Below are positions 5,201-6,470 of a stretch of 6,470 nt of DNA, piece after piece. Below the pieces are notes generated by a model, which saw only the letters and a list, made by a program, of their open reading frames with translations, had not been told where the DNA came from and did no database searches. Made by a program: the position numbers and the translations under genes. Origin of the DNA: Muribaculaceae bacterium. GTDB lineage: Bacteria; Pseudomonadota; Alphaproteobacteria; Rs-D84. The stretch spans positions 1-6,470 of the forward strand of contig JAMPEH010000137.1 of the NCBI GenBank assembly GCA_023665245.1, written 5' to 3'. Position 1 is the first letter of the stretch, and each line of letters begins with the position of its first letter.

Positions 5201-6470
5201 GACGCTGAGATTGCCGGAGCGGATGCTCAGTCCGGCGGTCTGGCCGCCGTCTGCCCTGGCGAAGCTCCATTTGAGACTGCTGGGCAGCTCCATGGGCGCC
5301 CCGGCGGCGTCAAAGGCGGCGGCGGAGAAGGTGTAGGTGGCGGTGCCGTCGGTGGGGATGGTCAGGCTGTCCCCCGGCCCGGTAAGGGTCAGCCGGGCCA
5401 CCACCGGGGACACGGTGAGCTGTACCGCCATCCGGGTGGACAGCCCGTGCTCCGCCTCGGCGGCGGTCAGGCTGAAGGCATACCGTCCCGCAGGAACGGC
5501 GGCGGAGACGGTGAGGTCGCCGTTTTCCAGGCTGACCCCCTCCGGCGCGCCCTCCAGGGTCCAGGTGACCGTGCCCTGGTCAGGCAGGGGATCGCCCTGG
5601 AGGTCCAGGAGCCTGGCCTCCAGCGAGACGGTCCGCTCCGTCCCGCTGTCCTGCGTCAGGGTGAGGCTGTTCAGCTCGGTCTGGGTCCCGTAGCGGTAGA
5701 TGGCCAGCTGGGCCGCCTGGGCGGCGTTGGGATCGGCGGAAAGGGTGATGGGATACCGGGACTCCACCCCCTCGGCGCTGGCGATGAGGGTGTACACCCC
5801 CGGCTGGGCGGCGGAGGTGATGATCAGCCGGCGCTCCTGGACATCCAGGGTCACGCCCTCGCGCTGGGGCTCCAGCGTGAGGAGGGGAGTGGAGTCCAGG
5901 ACCATGGGCTCGCCGCGGGAATCCAGCGCGTAGACGTCATAGAGCAGGATGAGCTCCTCCGACCCGGTGGGGATGGTGACCGACTGGCGCCCGGAGAAGC
6001 TCAGGCTCCCCAACACCGGGGCGACGGTCAGGGTGATCCGGGCCAGGGACTGGGCGCTGCCCGCCGTGACCTGGAGCCGGAACTCGGAGCTCCCGGCGGA
6101 GAGGGTGTCCGGAACGGTGAGGAGGCCGTCCGCCAGGGTGACCCCCTGGGGCGCGCCCACCAGCGTCCAGGTGACGTTGGCGCTGTCGAAGCGGTCGCCG
6201 TACTGGTCGTAGACCAGAGCGGTATACTGGGCGGCCGAGGCGCTGCCCAGCGGGACCTCCAGGGTATCGCGCACGCACAGCCCGCCGTCCTTCAGGATCT
6301 CCACTGTGGTGGGCTCCGGGGCGGCCCGCTGGAGAGTGACTGTGATGGGCGGGGAGGTCTTGCCATCGCGGCTGGCGGTGATGGTGAGGGTCCCCGGCTG
6401 GGCCAGGGAGGTGACCGTCAGCAGTCCGCCGGAGAGCGCGACGCCCGGCAGTGCGCCCTCGGCGATGGTC
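2231..6470 (-). CDS. Large multi-Ig-domain surface protein with C-terminal SLH anchor (5' end outside window)
   Basis: The frame is open from the right edge to TAA at 2233-2231, giving 1412 residues with no start in view. Residues are numbered here from the edge. Residues 1-1024 are a chain of Ig-like beta modules of roughly 95-125 residues; many carry a (D)QY motif, VTW-S/T-LEGAP, GVSL and G-LTV. A G9 run (1026-1034) follows, then a Thr/Ser/Ala-rich beta spacer (1035-1229) and three SLH motifs (1230-1404). SLH domains bind pyruvylated secondary wall polymer, so the protein should sit on the cell surface with its Ig stalk outward, as an adhesin or structural layer component. No catalytic domain is visible, but one could lie in the missing N-terminus. 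A GTG at 6304-6302 could be mistaken for a start. The 55 upstream codons continue the Ig pattern (GVALSGGLLTV) and no signal peptide follows the GTG, so it is internal. The exact role is unknown. Confidence 0.93.
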   Translation of the reverse strand, partial: TIAEGALPGVALSGGLLTVTSLAQPGTLTITASRDGKTSPPITVTLQRAAPEPTTVEILKDGGLCVRDTLEVPLGSASAAQYTALVYDQYGDRFDSANVTWTLVGAPQGVTLADGLLTVPDTLSAGSSEFRLQVTAGSAQSLARITLTVAPVLGSLSFSGRQSVTIPTGSEELILLYDVYALDSRGEPMVLDSTPLLTLEPQREGVTLDVQERRLIITSAAQPGVYTLIASAEGVESRYPITLSADPNAAQAAQLAIYRYGTQTELNSLTLTQDSGTERTVSLEARLLDLQGDPLPDQGTVTWTLEGAPEGVSLENGDLTVSAAVPAGRYAFSLTAAEAEHGLSTRMAVQLTVSPVVARLTLTGPGDSLTIPTDGTATYTFSAAAFDAAGAPMELPSSLKWSFARADGGQTAGLSIRSGNLSVSSAAAPGELTVTVSFGEVACTQTVTLTTQGGQVLQLYRDGVPVSGEDLVNIKEGTAQTLSYQAYLIDQTTGSATPVTDAVWFQGVHTLSVDKNAERGTYSAQITAVAGQQSATVTASIAVYPNVVKQADPEDDEIFLGGLSLLFDEPIEVPAVGATKVYVGELAVNTVRGDQIPLRELGLDYELTVKPEAPGVRASYDEASHALSLILDSSAIAYKYLSSSQSYLKSLTVTFSYFPGESAVAYSVPLELTSQPSRATSALLRAGTLEESGIVFRSLSQNTDTITTAQNTFSNCYAIELRDQYDRIMTSANVTWSLEGAPSGVSLLEDADTAPSFQNYASFRRLSVGSAVEEGTYDFTLIASVGSFSHRVSIHLTVTAALDVTHGEISGENVVTIPFYYVAYNSDRLNTEKKTATYEALFTNDLGQPPAPQGKRVVWSLDKSRAGVSISSSTGTLTVDRNAKPGEIQVIATLMEGSTILCRAATPVELRQNTKYPTLLSICKNGSPLTSDTITLRPGEEVRQGYTLRLVDQYNDAVGESALDKVVWNAPSANGLLFRNGVLTVTNITRTTTLEVTATLPAKAAGNTPALTAHLTISLRVESDDGGGGGGGGGELTPSVEIDPVVQVAPSLTIAPPLTLSGTSGSATLTEEEEASLLAATGQGKLVIAPTGATGATSVSVTMSNSAASAFANQKLRTVELSTAVGILTLSPDALRTAAAAGSDGVTLSVSKTADGFRVAVLNGTRTVGALPGSNTFTAQVGQRSAGTVAVLIKADGTEVLLRKSVVSNQKLITPIPASGEVKLVDRALYFADASNHWSSASVSFVTARSLFQGTSDTAFTPNGTMTRGMLVTVLHRLEDEVAAAQRVSFGDVPQGTWYTGAVSWASQKGIVQGSDDEHFLPNDPVTREQLAAILYRYAQTVGLSTSARGSLSSFADSASVSSWAKSAVEWSVAAGLINGKDNGRLDPKGQATRAEVATILERLILRMAASR
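2258..2782 (-). repeat. Three SLH (S-layer homology) motifs
   Basis: The three motifs close the surface protein. SLH1 (about 2782-2636) begins YFADASNHW and carries TPNGTMTRGMLVTVLHRL. SLH2 (about 2605-2459) begins SFGDVPQGTWYTGAV and carries LPNDPVTREQLAAILYRY. SLH3 (about 2410-2258) begins SFADSASVSSW and carries DPKGQATRAEVATILERL. Each keeps the F-x-D start, the central Trp, the G-I/L/F-x-x-G turn and the TR pair. Three motifs form the usual trimer-like unit that binds pyruvylated secondary cell-wall polymer. SLH1 has TRGM in place of the common TRxE/Q, so its binding groove may differ. Confidence 0.95.
2783..3367 (-). other. Beta-rich spacer domain between the glycine hinge and the SLH triplet
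   Basis: Residues 1035-1229 are rich in Thr, Ser, Ala and Val. They show repeated short beta-strand patterns (KLVIAPTGATGATSVSVTM, GILTLSPDALRTAAAAG, GVTLSVSKTADGFRVAVL, AGTVAVLIKADGTEVLLRKS). Comparable segments often precede the SLH triplet in clostridial surface proteins and probably act as a rigid spacer over the wall. I recognise the style, not a named family. Confidence 0.6.
3368..3394 (-). repeat. Nine-glycine hinge encoded by a GGN triplet run
   Basis: Nine consecutive glycine codons (GGC, GGA and GGT mixed) follow two Asp codons and precede Glu-Leu. The run separates the Ig-like stalk from the wall-proximal domain and is probably a flexible hinge. The mixture of synonymous codons means it is not a pure microsatellite, although slippage in triplet units remains possible. 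Confidence 0.9.
3398..6470 (-). repeat. Array of about ten bacterial Ig-like modules in the surface protein
   Basis: Approximate module limits, with module types named here for convenience, are: partial A0 6470-6320, A1 6319-6017, B1 6016-5720, A2 5719-5405, B2 5404-5111, A3 5110-4823, C 4822-4442, A4 4441-4067, B4 4066-3731 and A5 3730-3398. A modules tend to begin with a short Y/K-DG- or KNG-type strand and carry D-QY or D-x-x-G, then VTW-S/T-L, GVSL, G-LTV and a closing L-TV-P/A. B modules begin with SxxxTIP-type strands (SVTIPTGSEE, SLTIPTDGT, VVTIPFYY). C fits neither pattern. Boundaries are judged by eye and may be off by 5-10 residues. Confidence 0.75.

Noticed and set aside
4767..5270. 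A 167-codon minus-strand frame inside the surface-protein gene.
   Set aside because: The arginine-rich translation is the out-of-frame reading of the Ig-like repeats.

Overview
The window is a tightly packed block of three genes, all on the minus strand, so transcription runs from the right edge towards the left edge. The DNA is rich in G+C, with strong GC preference at third codon positions. Three things suggest a GC-rich anaerobic Clostridia-type Firmicute, such as a gut Oscillospiraceae-like bacterium: the C-terminal S-layer homology (SLH) triplet, strong AGGAGG-type ribosome binding sites, and a clostridial style of surface protein. That placement is inferred from style, because no taxonomic marker gene is present.

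From right to left, 6470-2231 is the 3' part of a very large surface-protein gene. Its start lies outside the window, and at least 1412 codons are visible. The protein is a chain of about ten bacterial Ig-like beta modules, then a nine-glycine hinge, a beta-rich spacer and three SLH motifs that should hold it non-covalently to the cell wall. After a 15-base gap carrying an AGGAGG site, 2215-572 encodes a complete secreted subtilisin-type (S8) serine protease. It has a signal peptide, an I9-like propeptide, an intact Asp/His/Ser triad and a C-terminal beta domain. Its stop codon overlaps, as ATGA, the start of a TetR-family regulator (575-1). The regulator is cut by the left edge, but 191 residues are visible.

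The likely unit is an operon of wall-anchored modular protein, secreted protease and TetR regulator. A plausible reading is that the protease acts on the cell surface or on the neighbouring protein, and that the TetR protein gives feedback control of surface remodelling. This is inference from gene order and spacing only. I saw no RNA gene, CRISPR array, insertion sequence, promoter or terminator. The operon's promoter and terminator presumably lie beyond the right and left edges. Apart from the 15-base gap, the whole window is coding.
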